Assembly: GCA_015956445.1 (NCBI GenBank)
Contig: WIUZ02000017.1
Coordinates: 558,001-622,000, forward strand
DNA from: Thelephora terrestris
Lineage: Eukaryota > Basidiomycota > Agaricomycetes > Thelephorales > Thelephoraceae
Length of the DNA stretch: 64,000 bases
Direction: 5' to 3'
The translations under genes were made by a program, and so were the position numbers. Of this stretch, positions 36,183 through 47,380 are shown piece after piece. The notes under the pieces were generated by a model. That model did no database searches. It was given only the letters and a program-made list of their open reading frames with translations, and had not been told where the DNA came from. Numbering within the stretch: position 1 is the stretch's first letter; every line of letters begins with the position of its first letter.

Positions 36183-36861
36183 GCTTGCTGGTGTGTCTGT
36201 GCGGGACTTGTTGGGGGAGGAGAGGGGATGAGAACGAAAGAGAGGGCTTGGCAGAGACTTATGGGTTTACAGAGCGGAGTAATTTTCTTCGAACACGTTG
36301 AAGCCATGCGCCTTTTGACGTCTCGTGGTGTGCAGATTAAGTGCGATGCGATAGTTTCTACGTCAATTGACGCATGGCCCGCAATGACACCGAACACATC
36401 GCGTGAGCGTACTCGATAGCTCTAAATTGCCGAGGTAATCCAGCGATGGCATCTCATCGATATTGTCTGACATCTGTCCCCCTGATGCGTCTTGATGGCC
36501 TTGAAGAAGTAGCGGTCGACCCCTGGATGAGAACATGGAACTTGACCTTGGAACCTCTGATATTGAGATCTGGAGATCTGAGGCGTTACGAGCTCGAACA
36601 AGTTGAACACCCAACGTCATCGCAGAGTCGTCCTCCAGATTCTCTATTTGTCCTTGTTTGCACGGTGTCGTTGAACTTCTGGAATTCGATCAATCGCGTC
36701 GCGTTCTCAAACGGGAAGAAGGCGGGTGACTCACTTGACGCGTCTGTGGCTGTTGTTTGTCCTTGTTACTACCAATTAACGAACGTGACGCGCCGCCCCC
36801 GTTTCGTCCTTCCTCCACCCCTTTTACTGCCCATCGCCTTGCGGTCGCCTTCCTGATAGTC
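36183..36861. other. Intergenic region between the small gene and RAD16 (divergent)
   Basis: These 679 bases hold both promoters. A minus-strand open frame at 36363-36620 (85 codons from MTLGVQLV) has moderately protein-like composition but no domain and no clear splice link. I leave it uncalled. Confidence 0.45.
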
Positions 36862-39800
36862 ATGCCTCCTCGCAGAAGCATGCGGTTTCGTTCTCCTCCA
36901 CAATCGGAGTCACCTTCGACTACCAGTGCTTCCCTCTTTAGCAAGCCGTCCATGCCCACTTCTCCGTCGAGTGAGATGGACGTAGACGACCCTCCAAAGT
37001 CGCTGCTTTCGGCAGCAGCGAGCTCCAAGAAGCGTGTCCTCGAATCTGACAGCGATGAGAGCCTCAACGTCAAACATGCAAAGCGCAGGGGGGTCGCCAA
37101 AGAGGTGTATGTGCAAGTTCCAAGATCAAAGCTGCTTGACAGAGAGAAGGTATGATCTAGAAGGAATCGTCGTCTCAATTCGATGGCTTCATTTCTTCTG
37201 ATTTCTAGGCGACTACCAGTGTCAAGGGGAAAAAAAGGACTGTGGCGGGACCACTGCCTAGCCCGGACCTGGACGAGGAGGAAATTGTCGCTGACTCTGA
37301 ATTAGAGTTCGAGGACCTCGAGAATATAGTCCAGAATGAAGCTTCGGGGGACTCTAGTGACGATTTTATCCCTGAGGAGAGCTCTCAAAGTGACGTCTCA
37401 CAAGACGATGTTCCATTGTCCGTAACGACCCCCAATACTTTCACCCAACCTTCTTCCTCGAAGGCGGGGCCATCTTCCAAGACCTTGAAGGGTCGTAGGT
37501 CAACTGCCAAAACCAAATACGAGACGGAATTGTCAGGTTCGTCGGATATGGAAGACTCATTTGCAACCAGTAAGAAAGCTCCTCGGAAGAACAAAGCCGC
37601 ACCGGCGAAGGGCAAGGGACGGAGGGGAGTCCCTCGACGCAGACGTGGGAGGTACCCAGAAAGTGACGAATCTGATCAAGAGTCCAACGACAGCGGCGGC
37701 CTTCTTGAATCTTCGGATGAGGACGCGAAACCACCGCCCAGGGGACTTCAACCTCTCGAGACACTTGCCTTGATAAAGGCAGCCGAACGAAGGATGCGGA
37801 AGAAATTAGGGCGCAAACTAACGCTGGTGCGGCCCAGCATCGCTTGTCAAAAATCATCTCACGTTGACAATCGTTTCTTTCTTTTCTCCAGAGTGAGAAG
37901 TCGACCGTACAACTCCACCTCTTTCACCCAGAGCTCAAGAGTTGTTGGGGAGATCTCAAGAAAACCGTTGCCATCGTCACTCCGATGCAGGCAGAGCAAC
38001 CCAAGAACTTGCGGGCCACTCTCTTACCTTTCCAACAAGAAAGCTTATATTGGATGAAGAAACAGGAAAGTGGACCTTGGAACGGCGGAATCTTGGCCGT
38101 GAGTGTGCGTCATCGTTCATGTGTTCTTACCCAACCTTTGATCGAAGGATGAGATGGGAATGGGCAAGACTATCCAAATGATATCTCTCTTGGTCTCGAA
38201 CCAGGAACGTCCCAATCTCGTCATTGCGTGAGTGTGTTTACGTTTGATCGTGAATATCATCACCGAAGCTGGTTGGTTGTAGCCCGACTGTGGCCCTCAT
38301 TCAATGGAAGCGTGAGATTGAATCTCACGCCGAAGGCTTGAAGGTCCTAGTTTGGCACGGTGGTAATAGGAACACGAACGCCAAAGAGATCGCTAAATAT
38401 GATGTCGTTCTCTCCACATATTCTGTGCTGGAATCCTGCTACAGGAAACAGCAGTACGGTTTCAAGAGGAAGGGGCAAATCGTCAAGGAAGCGTCCCCAC
38501 TGCACCAGATTCGATGGAAACGCGCCATCGTGAGTTTGACTACCCTACATGCATAAGTATGGACCTGATCCGTTTCCTTGAATAGCTTGATGAAGCTCAT
38601 AACATCAAAGAACGTTCTACCGGCACCGCAAAGGCTGCCTTCGAACTAAAGTCTAACTACCGATGGTGCCTCTCCGGAACACCACTACAGAACCGAGTCG
38701 GAGAATTATACAGTCTGGTTCGATTCCTTGGCGGTGATCCATTCTCCTACTACTTCTGTCGCAGTTGTGATTGCAAATCACTACATTGGAAGTTTTCGGA
38801 TAAGAGACAGTGTGACGGTGCGTTTCTTCTTTTCCCTCACACAAAATCCGTCTAAAAAGCTTCGCCTCCAGATTGCGGTCACAGCCCGATGAAGCATGTC
38901 TGTCTTTGGAACCACGAGATCTTAGGCCCAATCCAGAAGAATGGAATGGGAGGACCTGGAGACCTCGCTTTCAAGAAGTTGAAAGTCCTTCTCGACCGTA
39001 TGATGTTACGTCGAACGAAGGTCGGCCTTATCATTGGGAACACTGTGTGGTGCTTACCCATATTGTAGATACAAAGAGCAGATGATCTCGGACTACCCCC
39101 CAGGACGGTAGTGGTCAGACGGGACTACTTTAGCCCTGAAGAGAAGGAACTCTACCTTTCACTCTTCTCAGACGCAAAGCGACAGTTCAGCACTTTCGTA
39201 GACTCAGGAACAGTGTTGAACAGTAAGTTCGCCACCCACGGAGCGTTCCAGACGTCTGACCCGCTCCTCTTCCCCCCAGATTACTCTAATATCTTTAGCC
39301 TGTAAGTTTAAATTAGTCACCATTGAGTTCGAGATCTCACCTGTGCCATAGTCTCACCAGAATGAGGCAAATGGCTTGCCATCCCGATCTCGTACTCAAG
39401 AGCAAGACAAATGCCAACGCGTTTAATGCGGAAGACATCGGAGAGGCAACAATATGTCGCATTTGCAGCGACGTCGCAGAAGATGCTATTCAATCAAAGT
39501 GTAGGCACGTCTTTGACCGTGAATGTATTAAGCAATACATCGAGGCTGGAATCGAACAAGAGGTCCGGGCTCATAACCTATTTCTCGCTTCAGAGAAACT
39601 TATTATCCCGTTTCTAGCCCACGTGCCCAGTTTGCCATGTCCCCTTGACTATCGATCTGGAGGCTCCGGCTCTTGAGCTAGAGGAGAATGCAAAACCACG
39701 TCAAGGCATCATCGGTCGAATCGATCTCGACCAATGGCGTTCGTCGTCCAAGATTGAGGCACTCATGGAAGAGCTGAACAACCTTCGCAAGAAGGATGCA

Positions 39801-40478
39801 ACCACGAAGAGTCTCGTGTTCAGCCAATTTGTCAACTTTTTGGATCTGATTGCATTCCGACTCCAAAGTGCTGGATTCCAGGTATTGGATATGATAGTAT
39901 TTTATTCTGACCAGCTGACGTGGCCTAGATTTGCAGGCTCGAGGGAACGATGAGCCCCCAGGCCCGTGATGCCACAATCCAGCATTTTAGTACGTGCAGC
40001 AAATAATGCAGTGTGTTTTAGAGTGCTAATGCTGTTCGATAGTGAACAGTGTTCATGTTACAGTGTTCCTGATCAGCTTGAAAGCTGGTGGTGTTGCTCT
40101 GAATTTGACTGAGGCTTCTAACGTGTTCTTAATGGATTCGTGGTGGAATCCAGCCGTTGAGTATCGTAAGCATCCTCGCCGCCATCGTCCCCGGCCGTTG
40201 CTCACGAGTATTTCAGAGGCGATGGATCGTATCCACCGCCTTGGACAACACCGGCCAGTAAAGGCGATCAAGATCGTTATTGAAGACAGCATCGAGAGCC
40301 GTATCATTCAACTGCAAGAGAAGAAGATGGCAATGGTCGACGCCACATTGTCCACGGATAACCAGGCTATGGGGCGCTTGACCCCAGCTGATGTCAGTTC
40401 TCTTCTCGGGTCAAGAAACTTATGCAAAAACTAATCACTCCTCATGAAATCCAGCTGAGTTTCCTGTTTAGACTTTGA
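36862..40478 (+). CDS. RAD16: Rad16-type SNF2 ATPase/RING E3 for global-genome nucleotide excision repair
   Basis: Rad16 works with Rad7 to find UV damage in silent chromatin. A Ser/Asp/Glu-rich leader of about 300 residues is followed by [20 protein letters not shown]. Walker A is [17 protein letters not shown] (split by an intron), then [13 protein letters not shown], the DEAH box [12 protein letters not shown] and the [15 protein letters not shown] block. An internal C4-like CRSCDC..DDCGH and a C3HC4 RING ([20 protein letters not shown], then CPVCHVPL) lie between the helicase lobes, the order typical of Rad16. Lobe 2 has [21 protein letters not shown] and [12 protein letters not shown]. 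The last exon gives ADLSFLFRL and TGA (40476-40478). There are about twelve introns. Confidence 0.92.
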
Positions 40479-40598
40479 TGAAATTCCTCCAACTTCCGGT
40501 TTCTACTTACTTAGAAAGGAAGATTCTTGTGATGTTTCGTACAGGGCGTCCAGATAATCATAAAATGGACCCCCCGGTTTTACTTATGTCGTAGCTAA

Positions 40599-42552
40599 CT
40601 ACTTCCCAATACAGAACTCACTGAAAACGACGTCGAGAACGTTTTCTACGTCAATACGACCTGTGACTTTGGCGATTGCTTGGGCAGCGTAACGTAGTTC
40701 CTCCGCTGCAAGGACAGGCTCTTCCCGTGCTACACAGCGCACGTCAATAGGCGAGTAGTCGGGTAGTCGCAAGACTTACGAGTGTCGAGGAAGGCTTGAA
40801 GGAATTGGAGTGCTTCGACGAAGTGCGTCCGGTGTCTCTCACGAGTTATGAGGGGCGGCGTTGAGACGGAGTCGGGACCCAGTTTATACCTGGACCAACT
40901 TCAATCCTAACTTCACAACCGTGGGCTAGGGACATACCTGTCTTTGAGGTGACACTGGAGACCGTCCAAAAAAGCTTGGGTTCCGATGCTCTCGGTGAGG
41001 CTTATTACCCAGAATGGCAGAGGTTTCCCCGCAAGCGTTACCGTCTCCGGAATCGCGAATTTTTCGAGGTCGGATTTATTCAGGAGGACGCAAGTATTCT
41101 GTGCAAAGAGCAGAGGTTTGACGCATTCCGGGGCCGCATCTGCGAGATCGATTGTCGATGAGGTATTGCGGAGTTCAGAAAGTGACAGGACGCAGAGTCG
41201 GACGTCCGAGGAATGCACTCTGATTCGACCTTAGTACGAGTTCGCCCACTACTTTTCGGTCGTACTAACTCACGCTTGGTGGGCTCGTTCTATTCCGATG
41301 TTCTCGATCACATCCTGGGTCTTCCGGAGTCCCGCGGTATCTGAAATGATGACAGGGAGACCCCCAATATCAAGCGAAAGAGACAAGATGTCTCTCGTGG
41401 TTCCAGGTATCGGGGTGACAATAGCAGCGTCTCTTTGCGCTGTAGAACAATGCAGATAAACATCTGCATGAGAAACTGCACAACAACAGGGGCTTACATA
41501 GGAAGTTGAGCAGGCTGCTCTTTCCTGCGTTTGGAGGACCGAAGATGGAGAGTTTGATTCCCGAACGAACGATTTCACCTCTGCGAGCATCTGAGAGATG
41601 GCACTCGATGGTGCGAATCAAGTCCTGGGCCCTTTCAACGGCTGGAAAGAATTTACAACGAGGCCAAGGAGAGAATCCAAGGATGGCGAACCTTGGTCGT
41701 AAACGCCCTCCTCGAGATCCTCCCCTTCCCCAAAATCTATCAGAGCTTCGAGCATTGCGAGACATTTGATAACGTCATCCCTGAGGTTATCCATCTCGCG
41801 CTTTACATGACCCTGCGAGGTGGGGAGTATGAAGTAATGTGACAATGACAGAGCAGAAGGACTTCCTCACCCACCCCCACAGCTCGGACGGCGGATTTCC
41901 TCTGCTCCTCGGTCTCTGCGTCAATAAGGTCTTTGATACCTTCTACCTGTGTTAAATCCAGTCGTCCATTCAGCAGAGCGCGTTTGGTAAACTCTCCGGG
42001 TTGGGCAGGACGTAGGTTTTGAAAGAGTGCGAGCGAAGAAAGGATCGATGAAAGTAGTGCCGGCCCAGAATGTGTGTGAAGTTCAACAGTATGTTCAGCA
42101 GTGAAGGATTGTGGTGCTAAAAGCTTGATTCAGGGCGAAGAGTGAGGTCCGCCGAACGCGGACGACGGACCTTTGAAGAAGACGGCCATTCCCTCGTCCA
42201 ACACCTCTTGCGATTCAGGATGCACAATGCTACATCTCCGCATCCTCCATGGCTCCGGAACAAGTTTCTTGTGTTTCGCCTTTGCATCGATCCCGGCCCT
42301 AACACGTACCATCTGCGTATACACGTCGAGAGCATCCGGACCCGAAATCCGGATCACACCGATTCCACCCCTCCCCGGCGGCGTGGACAGCGCATATATC
42401 GTCTTCTTCTCTGTAGGAGATGGAACGACTTTCGTCGCAATGCGCCTGATTCTCCATAGTCTTGAAACGGTGGCATTCCGGGAGAGTAGCATCATTTCTG
42501 GCGGACAAGCAACGGAACGGAGACGGGTGAAGTAAACGTGGGAACCGATCAT
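40599..42552 (-). CDS. MSS1: Mitochondrial tRNA-modifying GTPase Mss1 (MnmE/GTPBP3)
   Basis: With Mto1, this GTPase puts the 5-carboxymethylaminomethyl-type group on U34 of mitochondrial tRNAs. The N-terminus is basic and suits a mitochondrial import signal ([20 protein letters not shown]). The folate-binding domain follows: [21 protein letters not shown], then [20 protein letters not shown]. The G domain has G1 [14 protein letters not shown]2 [11 protein letters not shown]3 [11 protein letters not shown] and G4 [10 protein letters not shown]. The C-terminus [16 protein letters not shown] carries the invariant Cys. All motifs are intact across several short introns. The start [10 protein letters not shown] (42552) is preferred. 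The gene is head-to-head with GRN1 and convergent with RAD16 (120 bases). Confidence 0.9.
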
Positions 42553-42622
42553 TTTTCAAGTTTGCGATCGAGGACTCGTATTCTTCCCCCGAATCCATTC
42601 TGATTTGGATTCTCCATAAGTC
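42553..42622. promoter_or_regulatory. Very short bidirectional promoter between MSS1 and GRN1
   Basis: Seventy bases separate the two start codons. Both genes must share this promoter or start transcription within each other's coding region. I saw no TATA box. Confidence 0.45.
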
Positions 42623-44732
42623 ATGCCACGCATACGGAAGAGTACGTCTCCTTCATCGGGTCCCCTCGCGCCGCTCATTAAATGGGCTTCGCAGAGACTA
42701 GCAAACGAGTAAACCTCCACCAGCGAGCGAGGATCAAGGGCAAGGCCCGCGAAACCCGCAAGAAACGAAAGAGAGACGCTAAGACCAACCCGCAATGGAA
42801 GTCCAGTACGTCGCGTCCCACACGTCCTGCCTTGGCTGCTGTTAACCCTTACATTTTAACATAGAGAAAGCAAAGGACCCCGGGATCCCTGCAAATTTCC
42901 CGTACAAGGATCAGATTCTTGCCGAAATTGCCGAAGAGCGACGACAAGTAGCAGAGGCCAAGGAAAAGCGAAAGGAGGAGAAGCAAGCAGCCAAGCTCGT
43001 TGCTGCAGAAGCTGGGGATGATGCACAAACTGTTGCAGGATCGTCAACGGCCCCTGGCATGAAGGGAACCAGAGCAACTATACAACCCGCCGCATCCGAC
43101 GATGAAGACGCCCCAATTTTGTTGAACCCAGAATATCCTCATTTTCAGGCTATTTTCGAAAAATCTGACGTGATTCTTCATGTGCTGGACGCTCGCGACC
43201 CTTTGTCGTTCCGAAGTTCGCATATCGAGAGCCTGGCTAACAAGAAACCGGAACAGCGGCTTGTATTTGTCCTGAATAAAACAGGTACGTGCCTCCTGAA
43301 ACCCGCAAAGGCCTCTGGAAGACTAAAGTAATCAGACATGTGCCCTAGGGAGTCTGTGTCTGCGTGGGCAACCCATTTGAGGGCATCGCATCCAACTGTA
43401 ATATTCTCTGTACCTGGAGATGGGCCGAAAGCATTTCAGGATGCTCTCGGAGCCACTACTGCCCTCGAACTACTCCGCGAATGGGCTGAACAGAAGGGTG
43501 AAGACCTCGTCGTTGCGGTCATCGGTACCACAAATGTGAGTCCTTACCTTCCGTGGCTTTTTATCGCCAAGTAATCTCGTTACAAAGGTCGGTAAGAGCT
43601 CCGTTATAAACGCTTTGGCGCACAAGGCGTCTTGTCCCGTGTACAAGCTTTCCAACAAGCCGATACAAACACCATCTACTACGATGTACCCCCAAGAAGT
43701 CGTCGTAGAAGCTGCAGGCAGATCCCTCCGGCTGATCGACACCCCTGGTTTGTTCTGGGAGTACCCAGAGGATGCCTCCAAGGAGGATGCAGTTGCTCTA
43801 AAGGCACGAGACATTCTGCTTCGCTCGAGAGGTCGTATTGACCACTTGAAAGACCCTTTACCCCCGTGTGCGTGCTCACTTTGATTTCCCGCCCATTATT
43901 TATTCACTTGGCCCCTCAGTGAACCACATTGTCCAAAACGCAAAGAAACAGGACCTCATGCTTCTGTATAACCTCCCAGCGTTCGCTGACAATGACATGG
44001 GTGCTTTCCTGAACGGTGTAGCCCGCTTAAATAACCTCCTCAAGAAGGTGGGTACCCCGATTCAGAGTGCCTGAAGTCTTACTGACATAGCCCAAGACTG
44101 CGGAGCCAGACCAAATCCTTGCCGCTCGTATTGTCCTTCGCGACTGGAACACCGGAAAATTTCCCCGATTCACCCTACCTCCCTCCTCTCCCTCCGCCTC
44201 CAGCGTCGCTGACGCTGCTCTTGGCAAGGCTTACGCCAAGGATGATGGTACATTGTCACGACTGAGGACGAGGTCCGAGCTCAGAAAATCAGGGGGTCTC
44301 GTCAAGATGAATTCTGGGGACATCTGCAAGCGCACTCTCGTCCTTGACACTGAGTGGATTTCACCGGAAGACTCAGAGCCGAGTGAAGACGAAGACGAGG
44401 ATGATGCTATGCTTGATTTCCATGGGAGTGATGGTGATGACGAGGATGGTGTCGGGGATGACAATGAAGATGAGGACGAAGATGAGGAGGAAGAAAGCGA
44501 AGATGAAGGAGACGACGAGGATGAACAGGAAGAGTCTGAAGTCGAACCACCACCCCTGCCATCCAAACGCAAACGTCCCGCAGAGCCCTCAAGGGGACCC
44601 AAGGCTCCACCAAAGAAAAGGGTCGCATTCGACCTACAAAAACCCGTGAGAGGTGTTGGTCTCCCGTCAAAACCTACACCGCCAAAACCAGATATCAAGA
44701 GACCCACACTTGTTTCCAAGAAGCGGCGATAG
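42623..44732 (+). CDS. GRN1: Nucleolar circularly permuted GTPase Grn1/GNL3 (nucleostemin family)
   Basis: This GTPase is needed for pre-60S ribosome maturation and export. A 19-nt first exon (42623-42641) and a 53-nt intron (42642-42694) restore the family N-terminus MPRIRKKTSKR, followed by the basic coiled coil ARIKGKARETRKKRKRDAK and TNPQWK. The GTPase motifs run in permuted order: DARDPLSFRS (G5-like), LNKTDMC (G4, split by an intron), GTTNVGKSSVINAL (G1), PSTT (G2) and LIDTPGLFWE (G3). The C-terminus has a long Asp/Glu tract (about 44385-44540) and ends KKRR, a likely nucleolar signal. Starting at MGFAETSKR (42682) instead would lose the conserved first residues. Confidence 0.9.
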
Positions 44733-45795
44733 TCCCCTGGCGAGTGAGGTTGTCTATGTGTCACCTGATTTGCATGTATCCCTACCGCGTCTCCTCGTAG
44801 CTTACTTGAGACATTAGCGTTGTCTGGCAATCTCGCAGATGTCCAGTCACTTGGCGTGGTGATTGTGAACTTTAGAGGGTACCTGGCGAATGGGTGCTTG
44901 AAGTTTCGACTGCGACATAGCAACTAGCAAAACCCAGTCTATCGTAGAAAGGAATCACGCCTTGCGCAGCGGTAAGTTGGTAGAGGAACACGAGGTGAGA
45001 ACGCACGTCTGCAGTTCAGAATCCGAAAGTTCAATCACTCGCCAAAAATCTTCACGTGCGGTCCACGAGTCCCCCCAGGATCTTGCTTCATCGGTTTTGA
45101 CCTTGCCTCAAAGCCCATTGCACACACACCCAGCTGGAGTGACCCTCTTCCTACGGCAGTCCCTGCCAAGATATCATACCGCGAGGCGCTCGGAGACGGA
45201 GATGTAGCCCTAGTGACAACGGCCGGGGACCGATCCTGTCGCTCCTTAGAGGACATCTCGGATACCGACCGTGAACCCGAGCTGTGTGTGTCCCAGAGAA
45301 TGAGAAACGACCTAGGATTGGGACAGCGCCAAATTCGAAAAGGCGCTGAGTAGCGGTCTCGATATCCTCTTGCCACCCCTATCTGGGAATTTCTCACTCA
45401 AACGCACGACACCCCTCACTGCCAGGCGCATCGACGCAGCTCCACAGCAGGCCAATTTACGAGGGTGCCGAGGTCCTCCAAACCAACCCGAAGTCGGCCA
45501 TCTACCCTACATAGGTTCCACTTATCAAAACCGTCCTGAGCTCTTCTCGATGTGGCTGTGGATGTTACTTCACAGGCTTACGATTGAGTTGTCCGCAAGA
45601 CCCGCAACGAGATTTAGGCAGGGTCACTGCAAAAACTGGCAATCGTTCTCTGATTCTAGGGCCTGGTTGTTTGCCGCTCTTTCGTGTACCAACTATGACT
45701 AGGGGGTGATCTCGGTTCCGAAGCCCATATATATGTGAACAGGTTAAAACTGACCGCTGCGTGGCGAAAAGTTCGCTTACAAAGGCCCAACTCTG
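44733..45795. other. Intergenic region upstream of the first GNAT gene
   Basis: These 1063 bases contain no gene I can support. The last 150 or so bases share short blocks with the region before the second GNAT gene (see 45708-45722). Confidence 0.45.
45708..45722 (+). promoter_or_regulatory. Conserved upstream box of GNAT copy 1
   Basis: The 15-base block gatctcggttccgaa lies 88 bases before the start codon. It recurs exactly, 93 bases before the start of copy 2 (49375-49389), where most flanking bases differ. It could be a promoter or 5' UTR element or simply a duplication remnant. Confidence 0.3.
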
Positions 45796-46947
45796 ATGCC
45801 TATCTACTTTACTTCGCTGGAAGATTCCGCGACGGTCGACAACGTTCTCGCGTTCCTCGAGCCTTACGTTCCCTACACTCTCGGTCTGATTGGGAACATT
45901 GTGAATTCTCGTCCAGAGCTCGTGAGAGCGATCCGGGTTTATACTTCGTTCGAATTCGACTTCAAAGAACCCATTCAGCGACCGCCTACCATCCCCAATT
46001 CTAACAAAGCACCATTTTTCATCCCGGCTTTGTTCTCCATTATCGCCCTCCAACCTAGAGAGCAAGCCAGGTTCTTCTGTTCAGCCGATTTGAAATCCTC
46101 GGACCCCGCGACGCCAGAAGAAGAGGCACATGTCCAAGCGTTCTTCAAGGAGGTGATCCCTATCGTTGCCGCATTTACACCGGACAACAAGGACGGGCCC
46201 ACGCTGGAGTACGACATTAGTCCGGTCGGGGTGAAAGGAAGAGGGTACCATATCGGACGGGCTCATGAGAAATGGGCTCCGTGCCTCGACCCGATTACGA
46301 TTCAGCGCTCCGGACCTCTAGTATGCCTCATACGTCCCCCTCCTTCTCCACTCCTGCCACCACGAGAGAACCTCCTGCTCAGTTCCCCGTCGGTAGCAAG
46401 GGAAACGCCAGACCTGAGGTCCGACCGATGGGTTATCTCCAGATTTAGCCCAACCGAGATCGACTTCATCAAAACCACCTCCTTGACCTCCAGGCACAAA
46501 GCCTACCTCGAATCTCGCGCTCACACCTCCATCGTCATCCACGATAGCGACCCAACCGACGTCGATGTGAACGTTAACGCCAATAGCAGCAAGTTTAAAA
46601 AGTCGAACCCTGTGGCGTGGTCCACCATCCAAGCAGACGGTTCCTTCGGGGTTCTCTGGGTCGAACCCTCCCATCGCGGACTCGGACTCGGAGATCTAGC
46701 CCTCAACGAATGCATTAATCGATCGGAAACATATCATGGGTTCAGTGGGAACAAGATGGCTGGGACAGGGATCTTGGGGTGGCAATGGGCAGATGTATCT
46801 CCACTGAACGCTCGCTCCGTACGGTTCTTTTCAAAGCAGGAAGGGTGGAAGACTGGGTGGGGCACACAGTGGATCACGTTCGATCCTGATGTGAACCCCA
46901 CGACTATCGACTGGTCGTTTAGGGAGACTCCCACGGAAGAGTCATAG
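45796..46947 (+). CDS. GNAT-family N-acetyltransferase-like protein, tandem copy 1
   Basis: This single-exon gene encodes 383 residues. The C-terminal third is a GNAT fold: a strand with FGVLWVEPSHRGLGLGDL containing the acetyl-CoA loop (R-G-L-G-L-G), a following helix, then GWQWADVSPLNARSVRFFSK with the Asn-x-x-Ser-x-x-x-Phe pattern of motif B. The N-terminal two thirds (MPIYFTSLEDSATVDNVLAF, then ADLKSSDPATPEEEAHVQAF) have no domain I recognise. The substrate is unknown; the layout resembles the FR47-like or glycine-acyltransferase GNATs. It is a paralogue of 49468-50718, with close matches along the whole length. The stop TAG follows TPTEES. Confidence 0.75.
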   Translation: MPIYFTSLEDSATVDNVLAFLEPYVPYTLGLIGNIVNSRPELVRAIRVYTSFEFDFKEPIQRPPTIPNSNKAPFFIPALFSIIALQPREQARFFCSADLKSSDPATPEEEAHVQAFFKEVIPIVAAFTPDNKDGPTLEYDISPVGVKGRGYHIGRAHEKWAPCLDPITIQRSGPLVCLIRPPPSPLLPPRENLLLSSPSVARETPDLRSDRWVISRFSPTEIDFIKTTSLTSRHKAYLESRAHTSIVIHDSDPTDVDVNVNANSSKFKKSNPVAWSTIQADGSFGVLWVEPSHRGLGLGDLALNECINRSETYHGFSGNKMAGTGILGWQWADVSPLNARSVRFFSKQEGWKTGWGTQWITFDPDVNPTTIDWSFRETPTEES

Positions 46948-47380
46948 TCGAGGTTGAAGGAGTGGGGAAAAATACCCGAGAATACTCTCGCGCAAGCCTG
47001 AAGCTTGAGATGACAGTGAGTCGCATTGGAACGCGAGCTTGCGGTAGAATATAGGCTCACCGACCCTCGCACAGCCCCCCAAACCGAAGAGCTTTCCGGT
47101 AGTTATCCAGCAGGTCCTTGAAACTTATGAGCAGGTCATTGACTACCAGAAACTCGTATGATTCTCTGCACTGTATCCGCCAATCATTTCATAATCCTGC
47201 TCCCATCGAAGAACAAACGGGGACGCTTGCCTCAAAGATCGTGGTTGAAATGAATCGAGAGGAACCACCCTTTCAACCGACGGGGCTCGACGCCCATCTA
47301 TTAGGTTCTGATACAGTTCGACGGACACCTATTCTACCTACCCGCCCACACCTCCTCCTAGAATATACACTCGGATGATT
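46948..47380. other. Intergenic region between GNAT copy 1 and a convergent unknown gene
   Basis: The first 60 or so bases are homologous to the extended C-terminal coding end of GNAT copy 2. The rest shows no gene. Confidence 0.45.

Noticed and set aside
36363-36620. 85-codon minus-strand frame MTLGVQLV..
   Set aside because: Composition is passable but there is no splice partner, domain or clear end. It lies in the RAD16 promoter region.
45035-45397. 120-codon minus-strand frame before GNAT copy 1
   Set aside because: No domain and no equivalent upstream of copy 2.
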